From Aldehydirespirator sp965221605 (GTDB taxonomy: Bacteria; Actinomycetota; Acidimicrobiia; Acidimicrobiales; Aldehydirespiratoraceae), in NCBI GenBank assembly GCA_965221605.1, contig CBDCSK010000009.1:1-64000 (forward strand): DNA of 64,000 bases, in the 5' to 3' direction. Shown piece by piece: positions 34,668 through 42,474 of the stretch (its first letter is position 1; every line of letters starts with the position of its first letter). A program made the translations under genes and the position numbers. A model generated the notes under the pieces. The model was given only the letters and a program-made list of their open reading frames with translations, had not been told where the DNA came from and did no database searches.

Positions 34668-36008
34668 TCATTGAGCGGCTGGAGCGATCTGGGGGATAAG
34701 CGCCGATGCTGCGGCGGCGTAGCCGAGCGGCATGGCTACGGCATCACCGATCCACTTGGCCAGTTGAGAACGGCTTGCAGGCCGATCCAGCGCAGGATTG
34801 AAACGGAAGCTGTCCGGGAAGCCCTGTAGGCGGGCTGCCTCGGCTGGTGTGATCGTCCGAGGCTTAATGGGGTGGATGAACCGTCCGCGTCCGGGCGTCA
34901 TGTAGCCGGTGGTGATCGTCGGTGCGGGCCGGTCGGCATGCATTCGTCCATACACCGCCCCGTAGCTGGTTCCGTCCTGGTGGCAGTCGGGCCGCTCACC
35001 GAGCGCTAGGTCATGCTCGTCGTTGTCGAATAGCCATTGGATTCGATCACGATTCAGCGACGTGATGTCGCTCTCGGCGTGCATCGTCCGATCGGGAGAC
35101 AGTCTCTCCCGTCCTCCTATCGCCCAAAGGACTGAGCGTGGTGGGCTGTCGGCTAGAGCCGCTTGCACATCCTCCATCGGAATCGGCCCTGATCCATTGT
35201 CGGCGTCTGGCCGTCGAGCAACCAGGAAATGGCGCTTACGGGTCTGGGGCCAGCCCATGGAGTCCGCTGCCAGAACCCCCTCGGTCACCGCGTATCCGCA
35301 TGACTCGAGCAGGGCACTCGCGGTCTGCGCCACCCGCGCTTCGTCGTGCACAACAGACATTACGTTTTCTATGACTACTGCCCGGGCCGAGCACGCCACC
35401 GCGAATGCCGGAACGGTCAGATAGAGCAAGTTGCGCGGATCGCTGCGTCGGGAGTGGTTGTTGAGATTCGAGTGCCCCTGGCAGGGAGGCCCGGCTCCGA
35501 CGAGATCGACGCCCTGGCACGCATTCAGCATGCGGTCGTCCAACAGCGCCGGCGGATAGACGAACCTTGCCAAGGAACCAGAATCCCGTACGCGGTAGTC
35601 GATGAGAGACGTGACTGACTCTGATGAGACTCGACGGGTCCGGTGATTGAGGGCGTGCACAGCGAGCGCGTCCGCGTCCGTGTCAACCGCTAGCTCGCAG
35701 ATCACGCGGCGTCCCGCCTCGGCCGCAAGCTGCTCTACCCCAACCATGAGCCCACCCACGCCCGAGAACAGGTCCAGGACACGGAGCGGTTTGGGACGAG
35801 ACTCCAGAGGAGGTACAGACTCGGGAACACCGCCGCGAAGGCAAGCTCTCCACCACGCCCCAAGTGGATCCTTGCCAGCCTCCTCAAGCTCAGAGCCCTC
35901 CGGGGAGGGGATTTCCAATGAAGAGCGCAGCGACCATCGCCCAAGCCTCAACGATCGCGTGAGCCGACCTCCCTCGAGCGTGATCTGTGAGGTCACCGTG
36001 TCCAGCAT
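34668..36008 (-). CDS. dcm: DNA cytosine-C5 methyltransferase
   Basis: A 446-residue methylase that would mark a specific DNA sequence with 5-methylcytosine. Motif I is VLDLFSGVGGLMVG (from about residue 77), motif IV with catalytic Cys176 is GAGPPCQGHS, motif VI is VIENVMS, motif VIII is QTRKRHFLVA, and late motifs appear as LQGFPDSFRF and IGDAVAMPLG. About 75 residues of unusual N-terminal extension precede motif I. ATG 36008 is chosen because it sits 4 bp after the upstream stop with GGAAG as ribosome site; the frame is open to 36074. Last gene of the island that begins with vsr; it protects self DNA if the island restricts. Confidence 0.9.
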   Translation of the reverse strand: MLDTVTSQITLEGGRLTRSLRLGRWSLRSSLEIPSPEGSELEEAGKDPLGAWWRACLRGGVPESVPPLESRPKPLRVLDLFSGVGGLMVGVEQLAAEAGRRVICELAVDTDADALAVHALNHRTRRVSSESVTSLIDYRVRDSGSLARFVYPPALLDDRMLNACQGVDLVGAGPPCQGHSNLNNHSRRSDPRNLLYLTVPAFAVACSARAVVIENVMSVVHDEARVAQTASALLESCGYAVTEGVLAADSMGWPQTRKRHFLVARRPDADNGSGPIPMEDVQAALADSPPRSVLWAIGGRERLSPDRTMHAESDITSLNRDRIQWLFDNDEHDLALGERPDCHQDGTSYGAVYGRMHADRPAPTITTGYMTPGRGRFIHPIKPRTITPAEAARLQGFPDSFRFNPALDRPASRSQLAKWIGDAVAMPLGYAAAASALIPQIAPAAQ

Positions 36009-36012
36009 TGCA

Positions 36013-36855
36013 CTAGCCGCTTCCACTATCGGAGTCTTTGCCGCTCCTGGTGCGGCGAGTTGCGGACTCCGCACGCGTTCGTGCTAGTCGACTTTCCCAG
36101 AGCTCGCCTACCAGGTCTTCGGCTGCGTCGTCGTCGAGCAACGCCGGAACCACATTCGTCAGCGTGCGGTTCAAGTCCTTCGCTAGCTCCCGGAGATCAT
36201 CGGTCAGCAGCCTGGTTTCGTCGTTCGCTTGTCGCCGGACCATTGCGCGCACAATCGGCGGGTGCTCACCGACCTTGACTCGCAGGATGTGACTGCGCCA
36301 GAAATCGGCGCCCTCGCGAACGGCCGACGCGAGGTCGGCGTGCTCCAGGCCTCCCAGCGCCCTCACCCGGAGATACATGCGCACGGGTACGCATTCGTGG
36401 GGCCTGTTTCCGTCAACGTAGGACTTGAGACTCGCCGGTGTTTCTGGCACGCCTTCAGCCGATCGCTTCCCGGCGAACGCGGTGGGCTGACGCCACGCGG
36501 CGAAGTTCCAGACGTGGGCTAGACACACGTATCGCCAGAAGCCCGGATCGTCAAGAGCGGCCGGGTCGGCGCCTGCATCGGTGATCGCCCAGAACAGCAC
36601 GCATGCCGCCTTGCCCTCAAGCTGATCCGGGTCAGAGTCTTGTGTCTCCTCGCGGTCCAGCAGCCCTTCGATCTGGACTTGAGCATCCTCGAGGGGTGTG
36701 ACGTCGAGATCATCGCCTTCTCCCCACAGCTTCACGACGTCGGCGAGATCGCTGCTGAGGTCATGAATCCGCTGATGATCCGGCCGTGCGGCGACAACAG
36801 TTCGGGCCTGCGCGATGCGCAGAGCGGCGCTGCGGACGATCATCGGGTGCTTCAT
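36013..36855 (-). CDS. DUF6339-like protein of a methylase-linked island
   Basis: A 280-residue soluble protein. The central DPGFWRYVCLAHVWNFAAWR, followed by SYVDGNRPHECVPVRMYLRVRALG, resembles the DUF6339 family that travels with restriction-like methylase operons; this assignment is from memory and moderate. The C-terminal third is helical and acidic, then ends in a basic, Ser-rich tail. No nuclease motif is evident. It lies 4 bp downstream of the preceding gene's stop and 4 bp upstream of the methylase start. A role as nuclease cofactor or sensor subunit is only conjecture. Confidence 0.55.
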   Translation of the reverse strand: MKHPMIVRSAALRIAQARTVVAARPDHQRIHDLSSDLADVVKLWGEGDDLDVTPLEDAQVQIEGLLDREETQDSDPDQLEGKAACVLFWAITDAGADPAALDDPGFWRYVCLAHVWNFAAWRQPTAFAGKRSAEGVPETPASLKSYVDGNRPHECVPVRMYLRVRALGGLEHADLASAVREGADFWRSHILRVKVGEHPPIVRAMVRRQANDETRLLTDDLRELAKDLNRTLTNVVPALLDDDAAEDLVGELWESRLARTRAESATRRTRSGKDSDSGSG

Positions 36856-36859
36856 GCCT

Positions 36860-37846
36860 TCACTGCTCCAGCGACTTGAGCGCAGCCGAGCGCAGTCCCA
36901 CTGCGTGTTCAGCCCACGCGACGGCCCTGCCTGGATCTTCCCTGCACAGCTTCAGCATCGCGTCTCGTTGCGCGTCGTCTGCTCTTGCACCCGCCAGCAT
37001 TCGTGCCACCCTGCCGATCAGGGAGTCTCGAATGTCCTCGTAGGACGCGACCTCGTCATGGTCGGCATTGCGAGCGAACTCAAGAATGACGCCGACAACA
37101 AAGTCGAAGGCCAGATGCCGCTGAAAGTGCTGCGCGACTGGCGATCGTCCCTGACGGTCCACATCGGTCAGCAGCTGCTCGTCGACCCAGAATGTGGGAA
37201 CGTCTCCCTCGGCGAGCGGAAGCGTGAGGCTGGTCGGATCGAGCTCCAAGAACCGCACGGTTTCTTGAGCGAGGCGGAGCCTCTGGCGGTTCTCGTCGTC
37301 AAGCGGCTGTGGTCGGAACAGGTCCGGCTCGCTCTCGCACTCAACCCGGAACGAGGCATGGGCGAACCATGCAGCCATACGCGACGGCCGAAGTGGCGCC
37401 GGGTTGATGGGGCGTCGCAGCGCTAGGTACGCGTCTACTACCGCGCCGTGCGACTCGGCGCAGAACACATGGCGGCGGGAGCCGTCCGGAGCCATGGCCA
37501 GCGGCACCTTGCGGTCCAGTCCATCAAGATCGTCTAGCGGCCAGAAGAACACGCGCTCACAGTGCTTGAGATAGCCGGATCGCGCGGTGACGGCGAGGCA
37601 CAGGTGCGATTCGTGAATACCCATGCCGACGGCGCCCAAGGCGAGAGCGCGCTTGAAGTCCTCGAAGTGCTCCTCGGCGGACCACTCAAGGACCGGCTGA
37701 CGCATTCCGAACGTCCGGTCCTCGATGAGCACGTGCTCGCCAGCCTTGCAGCGCCGGTCACCGTACGAGAACTCGGTGTTTCGAAACGCTCCCTCAAGTC
37801 GCCCATCGATCCGGAAGGGCCGCAGCAGGCGCGACTCGCTGCTCAC
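36860..37846 (-). CDS. Unknown subunit of the GHKL-methylase island
   Basis: I do not recognise this 328-residue protein. No signal peptide, membrane helix or obvious catalytic signature is seen. Features: GDRRCKAGEHVLIEDRTFGM near the start, HESHLCLAVTARSGYLKHCE in the middle (two Cys and two His that could bind metal), a Trp-containing VPTFWVDEQLLTDVDRQGRS, and a helical C-terminal third. The ATG overlaps the ATPase gene stop by 4 bp, so it is translationally coupled and probably a complex partner of the GHKL ATPase. Candidate for the missing effector or for a DNA-recognition subunit. Confidence 0.6.
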   Translation of the reverse strand: MSSESRLLRPFRIDGRLEGAFRNTEFSYGDRRCKAGEHVLIEDRTFGMRQPVLEWSAEEHFEDFKRALALGAVGMGIHESHLCLAVTARSGYLKHCERVFFWPLDDLDGLDRKVPLAMAPDGSRRHVFCAESHGAVVDAYLALRRPINPAPLRPSRMAAWFAHASFRVECESEPDLFRPQPLDDENRQRLRLAQETVRFLELDPTSLTLPLAEGDVPTFWVDEQLLTDVDRQGRSPVAQHFQRHLAFDFVVGVILEFARNADHDEVASYEDIRDSLIGRVARMLAGARADDAQRDAMLKLCREDPGRAVAWAEHAVGLRSAALKSLEQ

Positions 37847-39783
37847 GGCGGATCACCACCAGAGTCGCTCGTCGTACTCCCGTTGGCGGTGCCTTCCCGT
37901 CCGACCAGCTCGGCGTTAATGAGCAGCTTCCCGGTCCAGCCCGGGTCGTACTCCTCGCTCAAGTACTCGAATCGGGCAACAGACCCAGCGCTCAAGCGTC
38001 CACGGAACGTATCGGACCGGCCAGGAACTCGAGTGAACCCGGGAGGTGGCTCAACTGCCAGCTCCGCGCTGTCGCTCGGTCGATCGTCCTCCATGAACCG
38101 GTACGAGACCCGAACCTCAACCTCATCGCCCTCCGCATACCTAACTTCATGATGCTCGCTGAACTCGACGACGGCTGTGCCCATCAGACGCAACCTTCCG
38201 TCCGCGACGGCCTCGAGATCGCCACCCGGAGAGATTGAGAACGGCCGTTGCTCCGATGGAGGCGGACGCTTGCCTGAGCCACCACCGCCGAGAAGAGCTC
38301 GCATGACCCGATCAAACTCGGGAAGGTGCAGGTGCTCCGCCGGCCTGGGTGTCGGCTTGAGTTCCTGACGGAAGACATTGACATGGCTCTTGATGCTGGC
38401 GAGCAGGCCACGGGCCAAGCTCGCATAGCCTTCGGGCACGTCGCCCGCGGCAGTCACTGTCTGCCAAGCATCGTGCGCCTTGGGCTCGGTTCGCCTCAAC
38501 GCCTCATTGATCGAGTCGTCGGCCACAAACGTTCCCCGGACAAACGGCTGCGCCTGCCCCGCCTCAAAGTACTCAACAACCATCCTCGGCTTGCGCACCA
38601 GCGCGACGAGGCTCCGGTGGTCAACGCCATCATCTGCTTCAACATGCGCCGGGTACGACCACCCCGCCCTCTCGGCCCTCATTCCCAGTACTCCAGGACT
38701 GGCATAGTCGCCGATGCGCCGGATGGGCCGCTGACGCACCTCAGCTCGCCGATTGTCCTGAGGAGTGGTAGCCGCCTCGTACGCGTCGATGAACGGTTGA
38801 AGGTCGGCGTTTGCCTTCGGGCGCGGATAGTGAATCTCGCCACCCTCGTCGACAACCTGCAAATGGAAGTGCAGCGCAGGTTCCTGAAGCGCCGGCCACC
38901 AATAGCGCTCCGCGGCCGCGACCAGATCGCGGGCGTCTACCGTCGGCTCAACGAGCAACAAGGTGGTACCGAGATCCGCGGGCACGGCCGGGTCGCGCAC
39001 ATCCATGCCGAGTTGCTCCGCGAGCCGGTCCGCTTCCTCGTTCTCAAGCGGGTTGGCGGTGTCGTCAGAGTCGCCCATGCCGAGGCGTGCCGATCCCGTG
39101 TAGCTCGTTCCATCAATCCTGTGGCCATCCCAATACGTCATCCCCAGCAGACGGCGGGTCACACCCGGATCCTCGTCGCGCTCCCTGAAGCATGTATAGG
39201 CAATCACGAGGCGGATCTGGGAGCCTCGGATCAGCCCAGCCTTCCCATAGCCGTACGAGCCGCCCCTCCCAGTCACATCCGTGGTGATGCCGATGCTGCA
39301 CAGGGCCATCCAAAGCTTGGACTCGTTGCCACGCCAAGGCCCATACATACCGCCACCAGCCTGTTCGCTGACCTCAAGCAGCCGAAGCTCCTCCTCGTCG
39401 CCCAGGTGCAACAGACAGTCATCGTCGGTCAATCCGAGCGCATGACGATCCCCAACAGCCGAGACCCGCTCTGACAGCTCCTGCAGACCCAGGTGATCGA
39501 CAAGCCTCCATCGCTGCTCGTTCGTGTAGGACTTGAACGTGAAGCACACCTCAAACGGCGGCCCAGCTGGATCCGGAAACTCCTCCCGGCTCTCCAACGC
39601 CGCATCCCAGGAGTTCTGCACCACTTCACGTACCAGCAGCGCCGCCTCGGGAGCCGGAGCACCGACGCCCAACACACCCGGCACCTTCACCGGCTCATTC
39701 CTGAACATCTTCGACAAGTCGCCGCTCGCGCCCGTTCTATTGGGGTCAATCCGCTCCCAACGCCACTTCGGGGAAGAGGTCAA
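37843..39783 (-). CDS. GHKL-type ATPase (MORC/MutL-like) of a defence-like island
   Basis: A 646-residue protein with an N-terminal HATPase domain. The N-box is LLVREVVQNSWDAALE (Asn57 for magnesium), motif II is LLEVSEQAGGGMYGP, and the glycine lid is GRGGSYGYGKAGLIRG (about 172-187). A second half (about 250-480) fits the S5-like transducer, and the last 150 residues look like a beta-rich domain ending in a Ser/Gly tail. In motif II the usual Asp and Gly of SDxGT are Glu and Ala, so ATP handling may be unusual. GHKL ATPases of this group are known next to Vsr, Z1 helicases and Dcm methylases in restriction systems. About 330 bp separate it from vsr. Confidence 0.75.
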   Translation of the reverse strand: MTSSPKWRWERIDPNRTGASGDLSKMFRNEPVKVPGVLGVGAPAPEAALLVREVVQNSWDAALESREEFPDPAGPPFEVCFTFKSYTNEQRWRLVDHLGLQELSERVSAVGDRHALGLTDDDCLLHLGDEEELRLLEVSEQAGGGMYGPWRGNESKLWMALCSIGITTDVTGRGGSYGYGKAGLIRGSQIRLVIAYTCFRERDEDPGVTRRLLGMTYWDGHRIDGTSYTGSARLGMGDSDDTANPLENEEADRLAEQLGMDVRDPAVPADLGTTLLLVEPTVDARDLVAAAERYWWPALQEPALHFHLQVVDEGGEIHYPRPKANADLQPFIDAYEAATTPQDNRRAEVRQRPIRRIGDYASPGVLGMRAERAGWSYPAHVEADDGVDHRSLVALVRKPRMVVEYFEAGQAQPFVRGTFVADDSINEALRRTEPKAHDAWQTVTAAGDVPEGYASLARGLLASIKSHVNVFRQELKPTPRPAEHLHLPEFDRVMRALLGGGGSGKRPPPSEQRPFSISPGGDLEAVADGRLRLMGTAVVEFSEHHEVRYAEGDEVEVRVSYRFMEDDRPSDSAELAVEPPPGFTRVPGRSDTFRGRLSAGSVARFEYLSEEYDPGWTGKLLINAELVGREGTANGSTTSDSGGDPP

Positions 39784-40113
39784 AGGAATCCGTCGCCTTC
39801 CTCAGCAGCTCGACGAACGGACTAGCTTAGGCCCTGGCGGGCCAGTGACAACGAGGTCAAGAGCACCCACACAGCCCGAAGGCAAGTGGAGTTCATCGAC
39901 GCCACCGTACACGCCACGCCGTCGCGCCGTCCTTCTTGGAGCGGCGGTGGTGATTCACGCCGTTCGTGGTCGCGCACTGGCTGCGGAAGTGCGGTTCGGC
40001 TGATCCGCTGGGAGGCCGTGCGAGACTTGAAGCGCGTCCATCAGGAGGCTACGTGCTTCGCATCCCCAGCATCCTGGAGCGTTGCGGGTCCGTCAGCCGG
40101 ACCAGCGACCTCA
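39784..40113. other. Gap between vsr and the GHKL ATPase gene
   Basis: About 330 bp with no convincing gene in any frame. It is less GC-rich than the flanks and presumably carries the promoter of the ATPase-led operon, reading leftwards, but I could not pick out convincing -35 and -10 boxes. Confidence 0.4.
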
Positions 40114-40590
40114 CTAGCTGTTCGCGATTCCTGGGCTGACTTCGTTCTTGAGGGCGGCGCGGACTGACTGCTGCACACGGTCGGCCACCGACTCGGGGTC
40201 CTCGTGCTCCCAGAACCGCAGAACCGTCCATCCGGCCTGCTGGAGATAGGCGGTGGTCTCGGCGTCTCGTTCGATGTTGCGGGCGATCTTCTCGGACCAG
40301 TACTCGCGGTTGGTAACGGGCTGTGTGCGGTGTTCGGGGCAGCCGTGCCAGTAGCAGCCGTCAACGAACACTGCGAGCCTGCTCTTGTGCAGCACAAGAT
40401 CGGCCGTGCGGGGAAGCTCTGGCTGGGGACGCGCCGCGACCCGGAATCGAAGGCCCCGCCGGTGAACGGCAGATCGGACGGCCAACTCGGGCTTGGTGTC
40501 GCGGCTCCGATTGCCCTGCATCGACTTGCGAGTAGCAGGCGACGAAGCCCAAGACCCGCTGCCAGAGCCCCCGGTCACACTCGGAACCAT
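40114..40590 (-). CDS. vsr: Very short patch repair endonuclease (Vsr-like)
   Basis: A 158-residue nuclease. The family core is intact: MQGNRSRDTKPELAVRSAVH, RTADLVLHKSRLAVFVDGCYW with the catalytic Asp, WHGCPEH with zinc ligands, and YWSEKIARNIERD. Classical Vsr nicks T:G mismatches arising from deaminated 5-methylcytosine; in defence-linked operons Vsr-like proteins can act as the restriction nuclease. The SWASSPATRKSMQGN opening matches actinobacterial members, which supports ATG 40590. It is the first gene of the island on this strand, and the island's methylase gives it an obvious partner. Confidence 0.9.
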   Translation of the reverse strand: MVPSVTGGSGSGSWASSPATRKSMQGNRSRDTKPELAVRSAVHRRGLRFRVAARPQPELPRTADLVLHKSRLAVFVDGCYWHGCPEHRTQPVTNREYWSEKIARNIERDAETTAYLQQAGWTVLRFWEHEDPESVADRVQQSVRAALKNEVSPGIANS

Positions 40591-40871
40591 AGCGAACCCT
40601 CGTCAAGCCTCAGAACGACGAACGGTCACACAAGTCCCTGACCCGGCAGGCCACACTCGACTCGACATGGCCGCTTGCGCTAGGTTCCTCAGTCTTCCCT
40701 TGCGCTGGGGGCAGTCCAGACGGTGGAGAGCTGCCAAACGCTGAGCGCGATCGACACGAACCACGGCCCGCGGCGGGCGTAGCTCGTCGGCATCTCAGTG
40801 CGACCCGGTAGGCGAGCCTGATTATGCCTATGCGGGATCCCAATAGGGGACTTCGCAGAATCAAATATCAG
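40591..40871. other. Intergenic region upstream of the DUF222-HNH gene
   Basis: About 280 bp with no supported gene. The last 60 bp are AT-rich and likely hold the promoter of the HNH gene to the right; the left part presumably holds that of vsr. The palindrome annotated at 40872 closes the region. Confidence 0.4.
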
Positions 40872-40889
40872 GAATTTGCATAGAAATTC
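40872..40889. promoter_or_regulatory. Palindrome just before the DUF222-HNH start
   Basis: GAATTT (40872-40877), spacer GCATAG, AAATTC (40884-40889): perfect 6-bp arms ending 3 bp before the ATG at 40893. The position would block the ribosome site or the transcription start if bound or folded. No ribosome site is otherwise recognisable before this gene. Confidence 0.45.
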
Positions 40890-40892
40890 TCT

Positions 40893-42395
40893 ATGGATGT
40901 CACACCCTTATGGGATGCTGTGTGCATGTTGATCGAAGCCGCCCGCCGGGCCGAGGCCGCCGCCAGGGAGATGCTGGCGCTGGTCAATGAGGGCTCGGCT
41001 TCGTGCGCGGAGTTGCGTGAGATGCTGCCGGTGGCCATGGCCACGGTGGCGATCGTCTCGGCCGCTCAGACCTCGGCCGCGGCCAGCATCGCTGGCCGGG
41101 AGCGTCATGGTGACGGCGGCGCGGAGTTGCTGGCTTCGGGTGCGGGGCTGTCGCGCCAGGAGGCCCGCAGCCAGGTCAAGACCGCTGAGGCTGTGCGCGA
41201 CGCGCCCAGGCTGCGTGAGGCGGTGGAGTCGGGGCGGGTCCCGGTGGCCAACGCGAAGCGGCTTGCGGAGGCTGCGTCGAAGACCAGCGCGGCAGACGTT
41301 GAGGAAGATGCTGACTTGTTGGCCAAGGCCGAGTCGATGCGTCCGGAGCAGTTCACCACAGAGGCCCGCCGCTGGGCCGTGGAGCGCCAGGGCGACGGCG
41401 GTGAGAGCGAGCATGCCCGTCAACGGGCCCGCCGCTGTGTGCGCCTGTGGAACGCCGACGACGGGATGGTGCACCTTCGCGGCGAGTTCGACGCCGTGAC
41501 CGGGCGTCGCATCCACAACCGGCTGCGGGCCGAGGCCGCCCGCCTCCATGACGCCGACAAGAAGCACGCCTCCACCAACGGCAGCGGGCACCAGCGTCGC
41601 AGCTTCGACCAGTGCATGGCCGACGCCCTGGAGCACTTCACCTTCAACAACGCTGGCGGCCAAGGGAGCAGGCCCCTTGCTGACATCTGCGTGGTCGCGC
41701 ACGTCGATGAGGACACCGGCAAGCTCATTGCCGAGCTTCCCGACGGGGAGCGACTGCCCCAGTCGGTGCTCGAGGAACTGGCCTGCAACGCCAAGTTCAC
41801 CGGCATCGTCTATGACCGCCGGGGCAGACCGATATGGCGGGCCCATTCTGTGCGCCGCGCCACCGAAGCCCAGCGCCAGCTGCTGATAGCCCGCGACGGG
41901 GGATGCTTCGCCTGCGGCGCCCACCCCGACATCTGTGACGCCCATCACGTGAGGCCCGTGTCTCAAGGCGGGGCCACCAGCCTCGACAATCTTGTGCTGG
42001 CCTGCTGGCGCTGCCACCACAAGATCCACTACTTCGGCTGGCAGATCCACGGCCCGCCCGGCAAACGCACGCTCCATCCGCCCCAAGCGGAGAGCCACGG
42101 CCCTGCCCACGCCCCCGAACGGGCGAGCCCGTTCGACTCAGGAACATCCACCCCGACCGACCAGGCTCGACCGCTCGAGCCCGTCACGGCCCAGTCTTCG
42201 AACATGCTGGCACTGGGCATGTTGGAGGCAACCCGCGTCCCCGATCACCCCCAGGCGAACGGATGCCGACAGAGCGGAGCGCGGCCGGCGCCGCACGGCG
42301 GCCCGGCGGCGAGGTCCGGCCCGGCTACCGCCCGGGCCACACTACGCGCCGCCCTGCAGGGTGCCGCGCCGGAGCCTCTGTTCACTCCCGACTAG
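40893..42395 (+). CDS. DUF222-HNH endonuclease domain protein
   Basis: A 500-residue member of the actinobacterial 13E12-like family. The N-terminal DUF222 helical region (about 1-290) includes GLSRQEARSQVKTAEAVRDA and RLREAVESGRVPVANAKRLA. The HNH nuclease motif (about 335-390) is CFACGAHPDICDAHHVRPVS, followed by TSLDNLVLACWRCHHKIH, with paired CxxC zinc ligands and the catalytic His. The C-terminal 110 residues are low-complexity Pro/Ala. Such genes occur in many copies in actinobacterial genomes and behave as mobile, often intron- or repeat-associated elements; the cellular role is not known. It ends 75 bp before the IS1380 element. Confidence 0.85.
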   Translation: MDVTPLWDAVCMLIEAARRAEAAAREMLALVNEGSASCAELREMLPVAMATVAIVSAAQTSAAASIAGRERHGDGGAELLASGAGLSRQEARSQVKTAEAVRDAPRLREAVESGRVPVANAKRLAEAASKTSAADVEEDADLLAKAESMRPEQFTTEARRWAVERQGDGGESEHARQRARRCVRLWNADDGMVHLRGEFDAVTGRRIHNRLRAEAARLHDADKKHASTNGSGHQRRSFDQCMADALEHFTFNNAGGQGSRPLADICVVAHVDEDTGKLIAELPDGERLPQSVLEELACNAKFTGIVYDRRGRPIWRAHSVRRATEAQRQLLIARDGGCFACGAHPDICDAHHVRPVSQGGATSLDNLVLACWRCHHKIHYFGWQIHGPPGKRTLHPPQAESHGPAHAPERASPFDSGTSTPTDQARPLEPVTAQSSNMLALGMLEATRVPDHPQANGCRQSGARPAPHGGPAARSGPATARATLRAALQGAAPEPLFTPD

Positions 42396-42474
42396 CAGGG
42401 GCCAGCGAGCGCCCTGCGATGGCGTCGGCGATCCGAGACGGATCACCCAACAGGCTCAGAGGCCGCGCCATTAG

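Noticed and set aside
39886..40167. A 93-residue plus-strand frame between vsr and the GHKL ATPase
   Set aside because: Ser/Arg-rich, partly antisense to vsr, no ribosome site and no recognisable fold.
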